Shown here piece after piece: positions 34,631 to 44,372 of a DNA stretch of 64,000 nt (position 1 is the first letter of the stretch; each line of letters begins with the position of its first letter). The DNA is from Reinekea marinisedimentorum (lineage in GTDB: Bacteria; Pseudomonadota; Gammaproteobacteria; Pseudomonadales; Natronospirillaceae), in the NCBI RefSeq assembly GCF_004341165.1, contig NZ_SLZR01000013.1:1-64000 (forward strand). The letters run 5' to 3'. Both the position numbers and the translations under genes were made by a program. The notes below the pieces were generated by a model. It was given only the letters and a program-made list of their open reading frames with translations. It did not search any database and had not been told where the DNA came from.

Positions 34631-37045
34631 CTAATTATTGTCGCCCGTCGAGAATACACGGACTGTCATCGCCTTTGATAAGGTGCCAGACGGCCGAATG
34701 ATATTGAACACATAATCCATGGTGCCATCGCCATTGTAATAACCCTGGTAGAGCGCGTTAGTATTGATGTTACTACTATTCTCTGCAGCCCACTGCCAGC
34801 TATCACTGTCTTCCATCTTATATTGAGCCCGTAACGCCAAGCCTGCGCTGGCATTCTGAATAACCACCGGGATATGGCCAACACCGCTATCGGCCGGAAT
34901 CGTAAACTTCGCTAACACAGTGGCATCAGCAGCATTAATCACCACGGGGTAACTTTGCTGTAGAGTCCCTTTACTGACACTAATACTCATATTGTTGTAG
35001 ATATGCTCATCCTGTATGGCATCCCAGCTGTTCTCGTATGCCGCCAAGCGATCAGCAAAGTCGTCATCGTCACCCCAGTATTCACTGCTCGATTCTGCCG
35101 GCATAATGAATTCCAGCTTACCCTCGATGACATCCCCGGCCTTATAGCTCTCGCTGGTAGACTCACCACTAAGATCAAACAAGGTTTTGTCGCTGCCCCA
35201 TGTTCTTCCATAGGTATGCAGATAAGGCACTTTAGTCGTGTCGTTAAGAGTTGACGCTAAAGAAATAATCCCTCGATTCGCACTGTCATCGCCACTGCTT
35301 GTCTCGGTATCGTCGATGGCCAGCCAGCGCTTATGAAAATAATAAGAATCGCCGGTGTAATCGTTACCACCGTGATCGGCCTGAACGCTGTTGTATAAAT
35401 AGCTGCCATTCCCCCGATAGAAATAGTCGAAATCCGGGCCGGTGTAATAGTCTGCAGCCATCTGATGATACACAAAACGGGTAGGCTCGATATCTTCCAG
35501 AATTTCATATTTATAGCTGTGGAACCGGCGGTGGTAATCGTTACTGCGAACCTGCTGGGTGGTATAGGTAAAGCGCAGTTTATCGTCATCTGAATAACCG
35601 CTGTAAAGCACTTCGGTCATGTTCGGCCCGGTCCAGCGGTAGGCCGTTTTAATCTTTTTACCCCAGCGATAATCGCCATTTTCATCGAAATATTTCAGGA
35701 AGTCGCCACCGCCATAGTTACCCGTCCAGCCATGATCGGTATAGCTGCTGCTTGTCGGAGTGGTCCAGGTGGGCCGCACATCGGCAATAAATGCCGCAGC
35801 TATTGCCTGATTAGGGTCGTAAGTCATGCTTTCACCCCAAGCACCGACTGCGGATTCATCCCACTTCCAATGAGTGTTGCCATAGCCAATTAAAGAAAGC
35901 TGTGCATGCGAAACGGCACCAACCTGATCCCAATAGCCATAAATCACCCTCAGCTTAAACTTTTTACTGCTGTTAGCTTCCAGGGTGACCATGCTGGAAC
36001 CGCGAAGCCAGGAGCCTTCGTGTTTATGCACATAGTCATCGGATTTATGCCAGTTTTTGGAAATCTGAACCGGTAAACCTGTAGGGCGGCCATCGTCATA
36101 ATCAGCCAGTAGCATAACGGTACCGGTGATGGTCGGAATCGTCGCTTGCGCGAATACAAGCGGAATATTGGCCTCAGTGTCTGTCGGATTCGTCACTTCA
36201 ATGACGTATTCATCATAACGATCAACAGCGGTATCGTCCGTGCTGTATGAAATTTTGTCCGGATCTAATTCAATGTAGAAGGCGTAGAGATCAGAATCGA
36301 ATGTTACATCCAGCTCATCTGAGGTATCCGCTTCGTACGCCTCGGTAATGTAACGACTGGCAGTCAGTGTGGAGAGTTTTTCGTCATCCTGAGGTTTAAT
36401 GGCCAGATTAATTTTATTCAGATAAGAGTCTTTCAGGTGAGCGGTACCCTCCGGTGATTTCACCTGAATGGTGGTACGCTCCACGTCTGCATCATCGGAA
36501 AAATCGAGCGTAAAAACGACTCTATCGGGCCAGGCAGTCACCTCGAAATAACCTGAAGAACCCAGCTCATTGCCATCACTGTCGGTAAACACCAAACCGG
36601 TGTGATCAAACCGCTGCAGGAATTGACCGTTTTCTATCAGGTGAACTTCCAAATCGGAGTCATCGTTTTCAACAACACCGGTACGAGCCGTGTAAGCAAC
36701 GCCGTCTTTATAGGCCTTTAGCAAAATAGAGCCATCGCTAAACTCAGTAACATCTTCAGTGAGTGCGCTCATGTAATCACTGCCTTCGGCCGCATCAAAA
36801 CCGGACAGATCAACATCGTCTGCATCAAAACGCAAATTGTAATAGCCGGTTTGAATAATTAGGTTCGGATCGGCCGCCATATCCGGATTCGCCCAGCTAT
36901 CGGGCCTGCGAGCCAGATCGGTTATAGGCAACCCATTTTCCCAGTATATATAGCCGTAAAGCTTTTCATTAAATACAACATCTGTAAAACCAGTAAGCGG
37001 CACAGTACTAAATGCAAGTAAACTGGCTATAAATTTCTTATTCAT
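34631..37045 (-). CDS. Large secreted protein of unknown family in a carbohydrate locus
   Basis: An 804-residue protein (start MNKKFIASL at 37045) with a signal peptide of about 21 residues (cut near TGFTD). I recognise no family. It is acidic and aromatic-rich, dense in Trp/Tyr/Asp (for example GNTHWKWDESAVGAWGES and FHSYKYEILEDIEPTRFVYH), with long beta-type stretches and no membrane span after the leader. A beta-sandwich-like end lies from about 690. It sits between a PL7 lyase and a GH30-like enzyme and is divergent from the latter. A glycan-binding or glycan-cleaving role is inference from context and composition only. Confidence 0.6.
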   Translation of the reverse strand: MNKKFIASLLAFSTVPLTGFTDVVFNEKLYGYIYWENGLPITDLARRPDSWANPDMAADPNLIIQTGYYNLRFDADDVDLSGFDAAEGSDYMSALTEDVTEFSDGSILLKAYKDGVAYTARTGVVENDDSDLEVHLIENGQFLQRFDHTGLVFTDSDGNELGSSGYFEVTAWPDRVVFTLDFSDDADVERTTIQVKSPEGTAHLKDSYLNKINLAIKPQDDEKLSTLTASRYITEAYEADTSDELDVTFDSDLYAFYIELDPDKISYSTDDTAVDRYDEYVIEVTNPTDTEANIPLVFAQATIPTITGTVMLLADYDDGRPTGLPVQISKNWHKSDDYVHKHEGSWLRGSSMVTLEANSSKKFKLRVIYGYWDQVGAVSHAQLSLIGYGNTHWKWDESAVGAWGESMTYDPNQAIAAAFIADVRPTWTTPTSSSYTDHGWTGNYGGGDFLKYFDENGDYRWGKKIKTAYRWTGPNMTEVLYSGYSDDDKLRFTYTTQQVRSNDYHRRFHSYKYEILEDIEPTRFVYHQMAADYYTGPDFDYFYRGNGSYLYNSVQADHGGNDYTGDSYYFHKRWLAIDDTETSSGDDSANRGIISLASTLNDTTKVPYLHTYGRTWGSDKTLFDLSGESTSESYKAGDVIEGKLEFIMPAESSSEYWGDDDDFADRLAAYENSWDAIQDEHIYNNMSISVSKGTLQQSYPVVINAADATVLAKFTIPADSGVGHIPVVIQNASAGLALRAQYKMEDSDSWQWAAENSSNINTNALYQGYYNGDGTMDYVFNIIRPSGTLSKAMTVRVFSTGDNN

Positions 37046-37305
37046 GAGTACGGTATCCAAAGAAATATTGTTATTAATGCAACTACTATTTTTTTATGCT
37101 GAAGTGGATTTAACTTCTTAATTCGAATACCGCATTCAGGCTTAAGCGTTTAGGGCTGATTCACACAACCCCACAAAAACCTAAAATTTCGAGCGTAAAC
37201 AGTACACAACCCTGCCCCCGGTCAGTGTCGACCGGTTCGAACTTTCAATGATTCAATGTGCAAGTATTTTGAATTGAGAGTTAGCTCAAACTTTTTGATG
37301 TGTGA

Positions 37306-37380
37306 TTTTTACTGAAATACAAAGAGATGCGTAGTTTTTACTGGAATACAAAGCATAGAAGCTATGCTAATTCTACGCAT
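37306..37380. promoter_or_regulatory. Direct repeat plus nested inverted repeats
   Basis: Two 19-base direct repeats (37306-37324 and 37335-37353, 18 of 19 identical, period 29) read TTTTTACTGRAATACAAAG. Overlapping them, ATGCGTAG (37327-37334) pairs with CTACGCAT (37373-37380), and inside that AGCATAG (37352-37358) pairs with CTATGCT (37362-37368). Such stacked symmetry is unlikely by chance and fits a multi-site operator or an RNA switch-like fold. Confidence 0.6.
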
Positions 37381-37740
37381 ACACCCCTGAAACCTGCTGA
37401 CAGGACTTAATGAATCAAAGCTACCGATCGGCAAAGGTTAGATTCTGACATCCAGCCAGTTTTTTTTATTCGTGCTGCTCAATTAACTTCATTACTTATA
37501 AAAAATCCGAAAGTAACAGCAGGCAAATGAAGAAGGTCACAAACTAAACAATTAGAAAAATGATTATTTGACGCTGTAAACATTACTGAGATTCCACTAA
37601 TGATTTTTCTATCGATAGAAAATAAGGTCTTTCGATACCAATGCAATGTTCTCAGATAAATGGGATGTCGTAGCTGCATTCAATTACACCCCATAAGCTA
37701 TCTTATTTAAATCGGATAACGACATGGAAGAATTCGAAAT

Positions 37741-37755
37741 TTAACCAAGGGTTAA
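37741..37755. promoter_or_regulatory. Palindrome TTAACCAAGGGTTAA upstream of the GH30-like gene
   Basis: A perfect 6-base inverted repeat (TTAACC/GGTTAA) around AAG, ending 51 bases before the ATG at 37807. The half site TTAACCA also occurs in the three boxes at 18513-18567, so one regulator could link the loci. Confidence 0.5.
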
Positions 37756-37806
37756 GGCTGCAAATGATTAATCGTCGGCTCAACCCTCAATAAGAGCAAT
37801 AGCAAT

Positions 37807-40023
37807 ATGATTATAAAATTCATGGAACAGAAAAGAGTAATTATCGCTACCCTGATATCTTTAAGTATAGGTTCTGCCGCTTATTCTGACGTTTCCATCC
37901 AGGTAGGCTCAACGCCCAATCAAACGATGCGATATGGAATGGACTACGAGCGCCTGTGGTATTGGACCAACACACTCAGTGCTGACGAAAAAGATTTAGT
38001 CGCTCAATGGTCGGTAGCAGATAATGATATTGACTTTATACGGGTTGCTATCAATAGTGGCTACGAGCTCACAGAAGGGGAATATAACCTTTCAGCCTAC
38101 ACAAACAAGATCATCCCCATGATGCAGGACATGCAGGATGCAAACCCTGACATTAAGTTTTTTGCATCACCCCGGCCATTGGACGAAGCTATGGACGACG
38201 TCGCTTGGCAACCTTATCCACAATGGATAACGGGAAGCACAGGGAGCGACAGCGATTTTTCTTTTGATTGGGAAAAATGTGCAGAATATTTGGTACGTTA
38301 TATTGAGCTTATGGATTCGTATGGTTTCGAAATAAGCTACCTGGACTTAACCAATGAATGGAACTACGTAACACCTACTCATGTCAGAGATATTGCCGAA
38401 TATCTTGAAGCCGATCTCGCCGCTAAATCTTTAACAATGCCTCAAATAATAGCACCGTCTACCTGGAGTTACGCCCAGGGTTCTTCCTGGTTAGATGACG
38501 TTAATACAACCCGCCGTAGAGATGCGATTGATATTGCCGCTTCACACAATACAAATTCCAGCGGAAGTGCACAGGGCTTTGTAGAGACTGCCCAGGAGAT
38601 TCTGGGCACCACAAAAGAAATCTGGAATACTGAACTCCACGATTGGAAAAGCACCTCAGGCTATGATGAAGTGCTTACGTTTTCATATGTCATGGAGGCG
38701 GTCAATGCTGGCATTTCCGGCATATCAGGATGGCTTGCGATTGGCACTACAAATCAGGGGCACAGCTACATTCTAAACCCCTCCGGCACCCCATCGAGAA
38801 ACGTAAAATATTTTATTTTTAATAAACTCACCAACACCTCACATCGTGGACAAGCACTTGATATTGATACACCTGATGAACTTTCACATACGATGGCTTT
38901 CATTAAAGACAATTTAATCACGGTTTGGGCGATCAATCCGAATGATGAACCTGTCGATGTCTTAATTAATCTGACGGACTATACAGCGACAAACCAACCC
39001 GTCACCATGACGTACTGGAATACCGAAAGCGATATTGAAGGTGTCGTTAGCGACTATGTGACAACAAGCGCTACAAGCATCAGTGGAACGGTTCCTGCCG
39101 GGTCACTCAGTCTTTTTGAAATTACCATTGACGATGAAGATGTTGTTAATGACGAGAGTGCTCAATCGTTCACTCCCGACCCAGAAAAAACCTACTATCT
39201 TGATGTCCCCGAGCATAATTTACGCTTGGCGGCTACCGGTGAAAGCGAAGATCCTTATACAACCTCTACGGATGTTACGGGAGACGACGTTGAATGGCAG
39301 TTTATTGATAAAGGTAATGGCTACTGGCATATCCAAAGAGCGGCGGGTGGCACAGCTCCCAGGTTAAGAACTGACGGCACCCTGTATGCTGATATGCAGC
39401 CAACCTCTAACTCAGGCACCTATACCTATTATGAATTCACGGAAGGGGCATCGGATGATACTCACTTTCTGACGCTACCGGATGGACCTGAAGATTATCA
39501 GCGCCTACAAATCACCAATGCAGGTGAAGTTCGCTTTTTAACCACGGCTGCGGTGGGCTCATGGGAGTCGTGGGAAATTAGTGAAGTAAATGAAGACACG
39601 GTTGTTCAATTGATTAAACGAAACGCAGACAGTTACGCAATCGACGGTAATTATGGTGGCGCTAATGAGCAGGACGTTTATTTATGGACTGAGAATGAAA
39701 ACAACGCTAATCAGCAATGGCTAGAGCTTGATCGTGGTGATAACTACTATTCTTATCAAAAAGCAGATACAGACTATTGCCTGGATGGCGGCAATGGCGG
39801 TAGCGATCGACAAAACGTATACCTATGGGAATGCGACGAAGATAACCAAAACCAGCATTGGCTAAAAGTAGATCAAGGTAACGGCTACTACAGTTTAGTT
39901 AAACGTAATGCGAGTGGTTATGCGATTGATGGCAACAACAGCGGTGAGGATGGCCAGAGTATTTATTTATGGTCTGTAGACGAAGATAATATGAATCAGC
40001 ACTGGTTGTTTAACGAACTTTAA
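37807..40023 (+). CDS. Secreted clan GH-A (GH30-like) hydrolase with CBM13
   Basis: A 738-residue exported enzyme (signal peptide about 26 residues, AYSDV). The catalytic part has an acid/base candidate in LDLTNEWN (Glu184) and a nucleophile candidate in EIWNTELHDW (Glu276), the NE...TE layout of clan A families such as GH30. A beta domain with a Lys/Arg-rich lectin-like region follows (about 450-590). The C-terminus (about 598-738) is a ricin-type CBM13 with three repeats, each ending in a QxW motif (NQQWLE, NQHWLK, NQHWLF). Family number and substrate (xylan, galactan or agar-type) are not certain. Confidence 0.78.
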   Translation: MIIKFMEQKRVIIATLISLSIGSAAYSDVSIQVGSTPNQTMRYGMDYERLWYWTNTLSADEKDLVAQWSVADNDIDFIRVAINSGYELTEGEYNLSAYTNKIIPMMQDMQDANPDIKFFASPRPLDEAMDDVAWQPYPQWITGSTGSDSDFSFDWEKCAEYLVRYIELMDSYGFEISYLDLTNEWNYVTPTHVRDIAEYLEADLAAKSLTMPQIIAPSTWSYAQGSSWLDDVNTTRRRDAIDIAASHNTNSSGSAQGFVETAQEILGTTKEIWNTELHDWKSTSGYDEVLTFSYVMEAVNAGISGISGWLAIGTTNQGHSYILNPSGTPSRNVKYFIFNKLTNTSHRGQALDIDTPDELSHTMAFIKDNLITVWAINPNDEPVDVLINLTDYTATNQPVTMTYWNTESDIEGVVSDYVTTSATSISGTVPAGSLSLFEITIDDEDVVNDESAQSFTPDPEKTYYLDVPEHNLRLAATGESEDPYTTSTDVTGDDVEWQFIDKGNGYWHIQRAAGGTAPRLRTDGTLYADMQPTSNSGTYTYYEFTEGASDDTHFLTLPDGPEDYQRLQITNAGEVRFLTTAAVGSWESWEISEVNEDTVVQLIKRNADSYAIDGNYGGANEQDVYLWTENENNANQQWLELDRGDNYYSYQKADTDYCLDGGNGGSDRQNVYLWECDEDNQNQHWLKVDQGNGYYSLVKRNASGYAIDGNNSGEDGQSIYLWSVDEDNMNQHWLFNEL

Positions 40024-40055
40024 ACACTCATTGATCTTTCGGATCTGACATGCTC

Positions 40056-40096
40056 GGCGGGCTACTATACACATAAGGATAGGTATTTAGCCCGCC
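40056..40096. repeat. Stem-loop downstream of the GH30-like gene
   Basis: GGCGGGCTA (40056-40064) pairs exactly with TAGCCCGCC (40088-40096) around a 23-base loop, 33 bases beyond the plus-strand stop. No T-tract follows. It may still stop transcription or protect the mRNA. Confidence 0.6.
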
Positions 40097-40242
40097 ACCT
40101 AAACTAATCGGATCGCGTGCATTTCAGCAGCCCATGCTCGGAGTGCAATCGTGCTAGCTAAAGCGAAGCGAACAAGATTGATGTCTACATCAGACGAACC
40201 ACAAGCAAAAATCAATCAACATGATGCTTAAAATGAGCCCTA

Positions 40243-41232
40243 TCAAGCCTTTGCAATCAACAAGTGGTTCAGCCCAAAACCGCCTACCATCAATAAAACA
40301 AATAACAACCCCGCCAACATCAACGGCTTAGCCCCGGCAGCGCGAATAGTCGACCAGCGGGTATTCAAACCCAGCGCTGCCATCGCCATCGCCAAACTCA
40401 GTTGGCTGCCGAAATGAAAAGTACTGCTCAGTAGCTCTGGTAAAGGCAGCCAGGTATTAATACCAGCTGACGCCACAAAACCTGCAACAAACCAAGGAAT
40501 CACCAACCGGTGACCATTATCCTTCGCGCTTTGTTTCTTACTGACCACATAGCTCAGCAGCACAATAAAGGGCGCCAACAGCATCACTCGCATCAGTTTA
40601 ACAATGACTGCATTCTGCAACGCCTGCTCGCCGATGGCCTGCCCTGCCGCCACCGCCTGCGCAACCTCATGTACGGTGCTGCCAATAAAGATGCCGTACG
40701 CCAGCTCACTCATGCCGCTGAAAGCGTAAAGCAGCGGGTAGCTGAACATGGCCAGTGTGCCGAACAACACCACTGTGGCGACAGCAACTGTAACATCGCG
40801 TTGCTTAGGTTTGAGCACCGCCTCGGTCGCCATAACCGCAGCGGCCCCACAGATGGCACTGCCGACAGAAGTCAGCATAGCGACATTCGGCTCCAGCTTA
40901 AAAAGCTTAATGCCCAGCCAGGTACCAAGCAAAAAGGTGGTGCTAATTACGATGCCATCCAGCAGCAATGCCTGCCAGCCAACAGCGGCAATCTGCTGAA
41001 AATTCAGACTAAAACCAAACAGAATAATGCCGGCACGCAGCAGCTTTTGCTGGCTAAACCGACTGAACCACTGCTCGCCGGTTGAATGGCAAACCGGCAC
41101 AAGGTGGCCGGCCACCATGCCCAGTAAAATAGCCAATGGCAGAGCACTTAAACCGATAGCAGACAATGCGGGCAAACTTGCCAGTGCCAGTGCAGCAATG
41201 GCGATAGCGGGTAAGAGAATATACAGGCTCAT
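40243..41232 (-). CDS. yeiH: YeiH-family inner membrane transporter
   Basis: A 329-residue membrane protein with about ten hydrophobic segments and the YeiH/PSE family blocks (GSAICGAAAVMATEAVLK, GSTVHEVAQAVAAG). The family is annotated as a putative sulfate exporter but its substrate is unproven. I set the start at 41232 because AAGGAGC lies upstream; an ATG 30 bases earlier lacks this. Divergent from a YeiE-like LysR regulator, the same pair as in E. coli. Confidence 0.85.
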   Translation of the reverse strand: MSLYILLPAIAIAALALASLPALSAIGLSALPLAILLGMVAGHLVPVCHSTGEQWFSRFSQQKLLRAGIILFGFSLNFQQIAAVGWQALLLDGIVISTTFLLGTWLGIKLFKLEPNVAMLTSVGSAICGAAAVMATEAVLKPKQRDVTVAVATVVLFGTLAMFSYPLLYAFSGMSELAYGIFIGSTVHEVAQAVAAGQAIGEQALQNAVIVKLMRVMLLAPFIVLLSYVVSKKQSAKDNGHRLVIPWFVAGFVASAGINTWLPLPELLSSTFHFGSQLSLAMAMAALGLNTRWSTIRAAGAKPLMLAGLLFVLLMVGGFGLNHLLIAKA

Positions 41233-41328
41233 AGCAACCGGGCTCCTTCTGTTCAGCAACATCTTCCCTAAGCCACTTAATTAAGTAAAATGGATAAAAC
41301 TTATTTAATAGATTAGAGATACCGAACG

Positions 41329-42204
41329 ATGAACCTTAGCCTGCGCCAACTCCGGTTGTTTGAAGCCATTGCCCGCTTAGGCCAGCTCACCCGCGCTGCC
41401 GATGAACAGGCGATCAGCCAATCGGCAGCCAGCCAGGCACTGCGCGAGCTGGAAAGCAATATCGGCTATGCCCTGTTTCACCGTGTTGGCCGCGAGCTGG
41501 TTATCACCGATAGCGGCCGCGATGCACTGCTAAAAATCCACCAGATACTTGCCCTGGCCGAAGCCTTGCGCCACCCCGATGGTGAAGACATGAGCGGGCC
41601 GCTGCGCATTGCCGCCAGCGTCACCATTGCCTGCTACCTGTTGCCGGCGCTGCTGGCTAAGTTCACCGCCCAACACCCAAAGGTTGAGCCGGATATTCGC
41701 ATTACCAATACCGCAGAAGTGATTCAGATGCTGGAGACAGGCCAGGTCCAGCTGGGCTTAATTGAGGGCCCCGCCACGCACAAACAGCTGAGCATCAGCC
41801 CCTGGCAGCAGGACGAGCTGGCAGTGTTCTGCAGCCCTGGGCATGCACTGGCGAGCACTAAAAAAGCCGGCCTGCGCAACCTGAAAAGCCAGCCGTGGGT
41901 ATTGCGGGAAAAGGGTTCCGGCACACGCAAGGTGTTCGATACCGCCGTACAACAGGCCGGTATACAGGTAAAAATTGCACTGGAACTGAACCGCCAGGAG
42001 GCCATTAAACAGGCCGTAAAAGCCGGTTTAGGTGTGGGTTGTTTATCGGCACTATCCGTTGCTAACGAGGTAGCGCGCGGTGAACTGCACCGCCTGGAAA
42101 CACCGTTGGCGCTGAAGCGCGAGCTGTCGGTGGTGAGTTGGCCGGAGCGGGAGCGCCACCCGCTGGCAGATGCCTTTCAGCAGTTTTTGCATTCAACAAC
42201 TTAA
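41329..42204 (+). CDS. yeiE: LysR-family regulator, YeiE-like
   Basis: A 291-residue LysR protein. The helix-turn-helix is at about 18-38 (TRAADEQAISQSAASQALREL) and the effector domain follows. It is divergent from yeiH with 96 bases between, so it probably regulates yeiH, as YeiE does elsewhere. The last 20 codons resemble a decayed fragment at about 44547-44574, listed below. No signs of damage in this copy. Confidence 0.86.
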   Translation: MNLSLRQLRLFEAIARLGQLTRAADEQAISQSAASQALRELESNIGYALFHRVGRELVITDSGRDALLKIHQILALAEALRHPDGEDMSGPLRIAASVTIACYLLPALLAKFTAQHPKVEPDIRITNTAEVIQMLETGQVQLGLIEGPATHKQLSISPWQQDELAVFCSPGHALASTKKAGLRNLKSQPWVLREKGSGTRKVFDTAVQQAGIQVKIALELNRQEAIKQAVKAGLGVGCLSALSVANEVARGELHRLETPLALKRELSVVSWPERERHPLADAFQQFLHSTT

Positions 42205-42209
42205 ACTCA

Positions 42210-44372
42210 TCACTCAACTAACAATTCGACTGAACGGCTGGTTGCGCCAGAGGCATCTGCAATTTCCAAGCTAAATTCATAAGCTGCCGCTTCGCTTTCA
42301 GTTGGCACACCACTTAACGTCCAAACGCCGGTATCGGTTTTTTCAACGCTTAGCCACGCCGGTGCGCTGTCTGTATCGACTATACGCAGCTGAATAATCT
42401 CATCGCCTTCCGGGTCCCAGAAGTCGTCGCCTTCCGTCAATTCATGACTGTAAGATTCGCCCAGGTAGGCGGTGGGTAACGGCGTTGAACCTCTGGCCCA
42501 GTTAGGTGCACCCGGTGATTCATAAGCCATCAGGTATTCATCGGTGCCTTCAAGTAAAACGTAAACCCAATCATAAACAGTGGTAATCGTTCGGTTATAT
42601 GAGCCATCCCAGGTCATAGAACCACCGGCCTGCATCGCCTCTAAAGACCACTGATTAAAGTCGTCCTGCTCCCAGGCCTGGTTTGGCCCATACTTCCAGG
42701 CTGTTGTAGAAAGCTTAGAATGGAAGTTACCGACAATAAGATCATCCCACGCCCAGTTACCATCTGCATGAACATAGCCGTTTGTATCTGTCATACGGGT
42801 GATATGTTGATAATTCAAATTAAACTGATTGCCATCGACCTTTTCAGCATGGTTATTGTTGCCGCCAAAGGCGTGGCCAAAGGTAAAATCATCAAACTGC
42901 ACAGCATGAGCAAATGGGTAAGAATTATAATTAACGGTACTTCTGCCATTATTAAAGGCTACGGGAATATCCGGGTTACCGGCCCTTGCTGCATCGGCAA
43001 ATGCCTGGTAAATACGCTGCTCTTCAATCAACCCACTGGTGGCGCTATCGCCCATGTCTTCCATGGTTGCACCATCATCAAATATCCAGGAATCAACATA
43101 AGGGCCATAGCGCAGCGAGTATTCTTTTAACATGTATTCCGCATAAGCAAACATGTATTTACGCAACGGGTAGGTATCCGTTGCATCCTCATAGTCACCG
43201 GTGGCGCTGTTCCAAATACCCGTGTGATACGGCTGACTGTTGATAAACGCCTGAACGTCCGGGTCGGTATCACAATAGGCCATCCAGCTTTCAACAAACT
43301 CGACAAACTGATCCTGATTCGTCCCCACAAAGTTTTCAGAGTTGGTGTACATTTTAACCTTAAAGCCAGCATCCTTAATGATATTGATGTAATCCATCAC
43401 ATCATCGGTTTCAGGGTCATCCAGGCTCAGATCGCCCCAGGTGGGCACCACCTCATCACCCCCATCAAGGCTTTCAATTAATTTGCTTGGCCCATAATGC
43501 TGGGCAGATAATGACGCGCCATCGGTCAGGCCCACACCAAAACCATCAAGCGTTTTAAGGCTCTTTAATCGATCGTCTATTAAGGTAGGGTGAATACCGG
43601 AATACCAGGTACCTCTCAGCCCTGCGGCACGTTCACCGGCAGCGGGCGCTTTTTCTAAACTAATCGATTGAATCGACTTGCCGCCACCGTGGTCATCCTG
43701 ACCATAAACAACAACATGGTAATTTTTAGATGAATCAAAGCCGTCCACCAACACACCGGAGGCTTCAAACTCGTCGTTAATGCGGTAGTTGTAAGACCCA
43801 CCAATGCCAATTTCTAGGGTCACCGTGGTCGGCTCACCTGTTGCAAACTGCACTCGGGTGCCTGATTCGTCTAACGATACAACCTCGGTAGCATTGGCAA
43901 AATTAAGACCCCGAAAATCAGTACCGTCTGCAGCAGTCAGGTTCACACCCAAGCTATAAACGGAGGTTTCAGCACTGAAAGGGTTAAAACCTGAATAGTT
44001 TGCCAGGTCTGTTTCATCGCTGACTAAACCAAATGAAAAGTTATGAGCGGCGCTATCTGCAATGGTACCTGTCGTATATTCAACGGTTAATCTAAAGCCA
44101 CTATCCGATTGAAACGATTCGGCAGAATAAAGGATGGCTCTTTTGGTATAGGTTGTGCCGTTATTATCGTAAACATAATCACCTGAATCATCCTGTACCC
44201 AGGTTGCACCACCACTCACGGATACAACTTCGTGGTCTGTTGAGCCTAAAAACTGCAGCGGTTCAGTTAACTCGGTCGTTGCAGTTACAGTACTCTTCTG
44301 ATCCCCGGTTAATGAATCACCGCTACATCCGATCATCGCTAAGGTTAAGGCCAGTGCAGAGTAACGCATCAT
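42210..44372 (-). CDS. Lipoprotein with GH29-like catalytic domain
   Basis: A 720-residue protein with a lipobox (AMIGCS, Cys16), so probably anchored to a membrane. An N-terminal lectin-like beta domain (about 40-245) is followed by a barrel-type domain (about 250-620) and a C-terminal Ig-like domain. The barrel has YGPYVDSWIFDDG with Asp432 where GH29 alpha-fucosidases carry their nucleophile (GPxDxxWFDG). The acid/base residue is not identified. It could be an alpha-fucosidase or an alpha-L-galactosidase-type enzyme. It is 6 bases from the yeiE stop, convergent with it. Confidence 0.62.
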   Translation of the reverse strand: MMRYSALALTLAMIGCSGDSLTGDQKSTVTATTELTEPLQFLGSTDHEVVSVSGGATWVQDDSGDYVYDNNGTTYTKRAILYSAESFQSDSGFRLTVEYTTGTIADSAAHNFSFGLVSDETDLANYSGFNPFSAETSVYSLGVNLTAADGTDFRGLNFANATEVVSLDESGTRVQFATGEPTTVTLEIGIGGSYNYRINDEFEASGVLVDGFDSSKNYHVVVYGQDDHGGGKSIQSISLEKAPAAGERAAGLRGTWYSGIHPTLIDDRLKSLKTLDGFGVGLTDGASLSAQHYGPSKLIESLDGGDEVVPTWGDLSLDDPETDDVMDYINIIKDAGFKVKMYTNSENFVGTNQDQFVEFVESWMAYCDTDPDVQAFINSQPYHTGIWNSATGDYEDATDTYPLRKYMFAYAEYMLKEYSLRYGPYVDSWIFDDGATMEDMGDSATSGLIEEQRIYQAFADAARAGNPDIPVAFNNGRSTVNYNSYPFAHAVQFDDFTFGHAFGGNNNHAEKVDGNQFNLNYQHITRMTDTNGYVHADGNWAWDDLIVGNFHSKLSTTAWKYGPNQAWEQDDFNQWSLEAMQAGGSMTWDGSYNRTITTVYDWVYVLLEGTDEYLMAYESPGAPNWARGSTPLPTAYLGESYSHELTEGDDFWDPEGDEIIQLRIVDTDSAPAWLSVEKTDTGVWTLSGVPTESEAAAYEFSLEIADASGATSRSVELLVE

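Larger units (their letters stand above)
37046..37806. promoter_or_regulatory. Divergent control region with nested palindromes
   Basis: About 760 bases between divergently transcribed secreted proteins. The recognised signals are at 37306-37380 and 37741-37755, listed separately. The rest is AT-rich and shows no gene. Confidence 0.6.
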
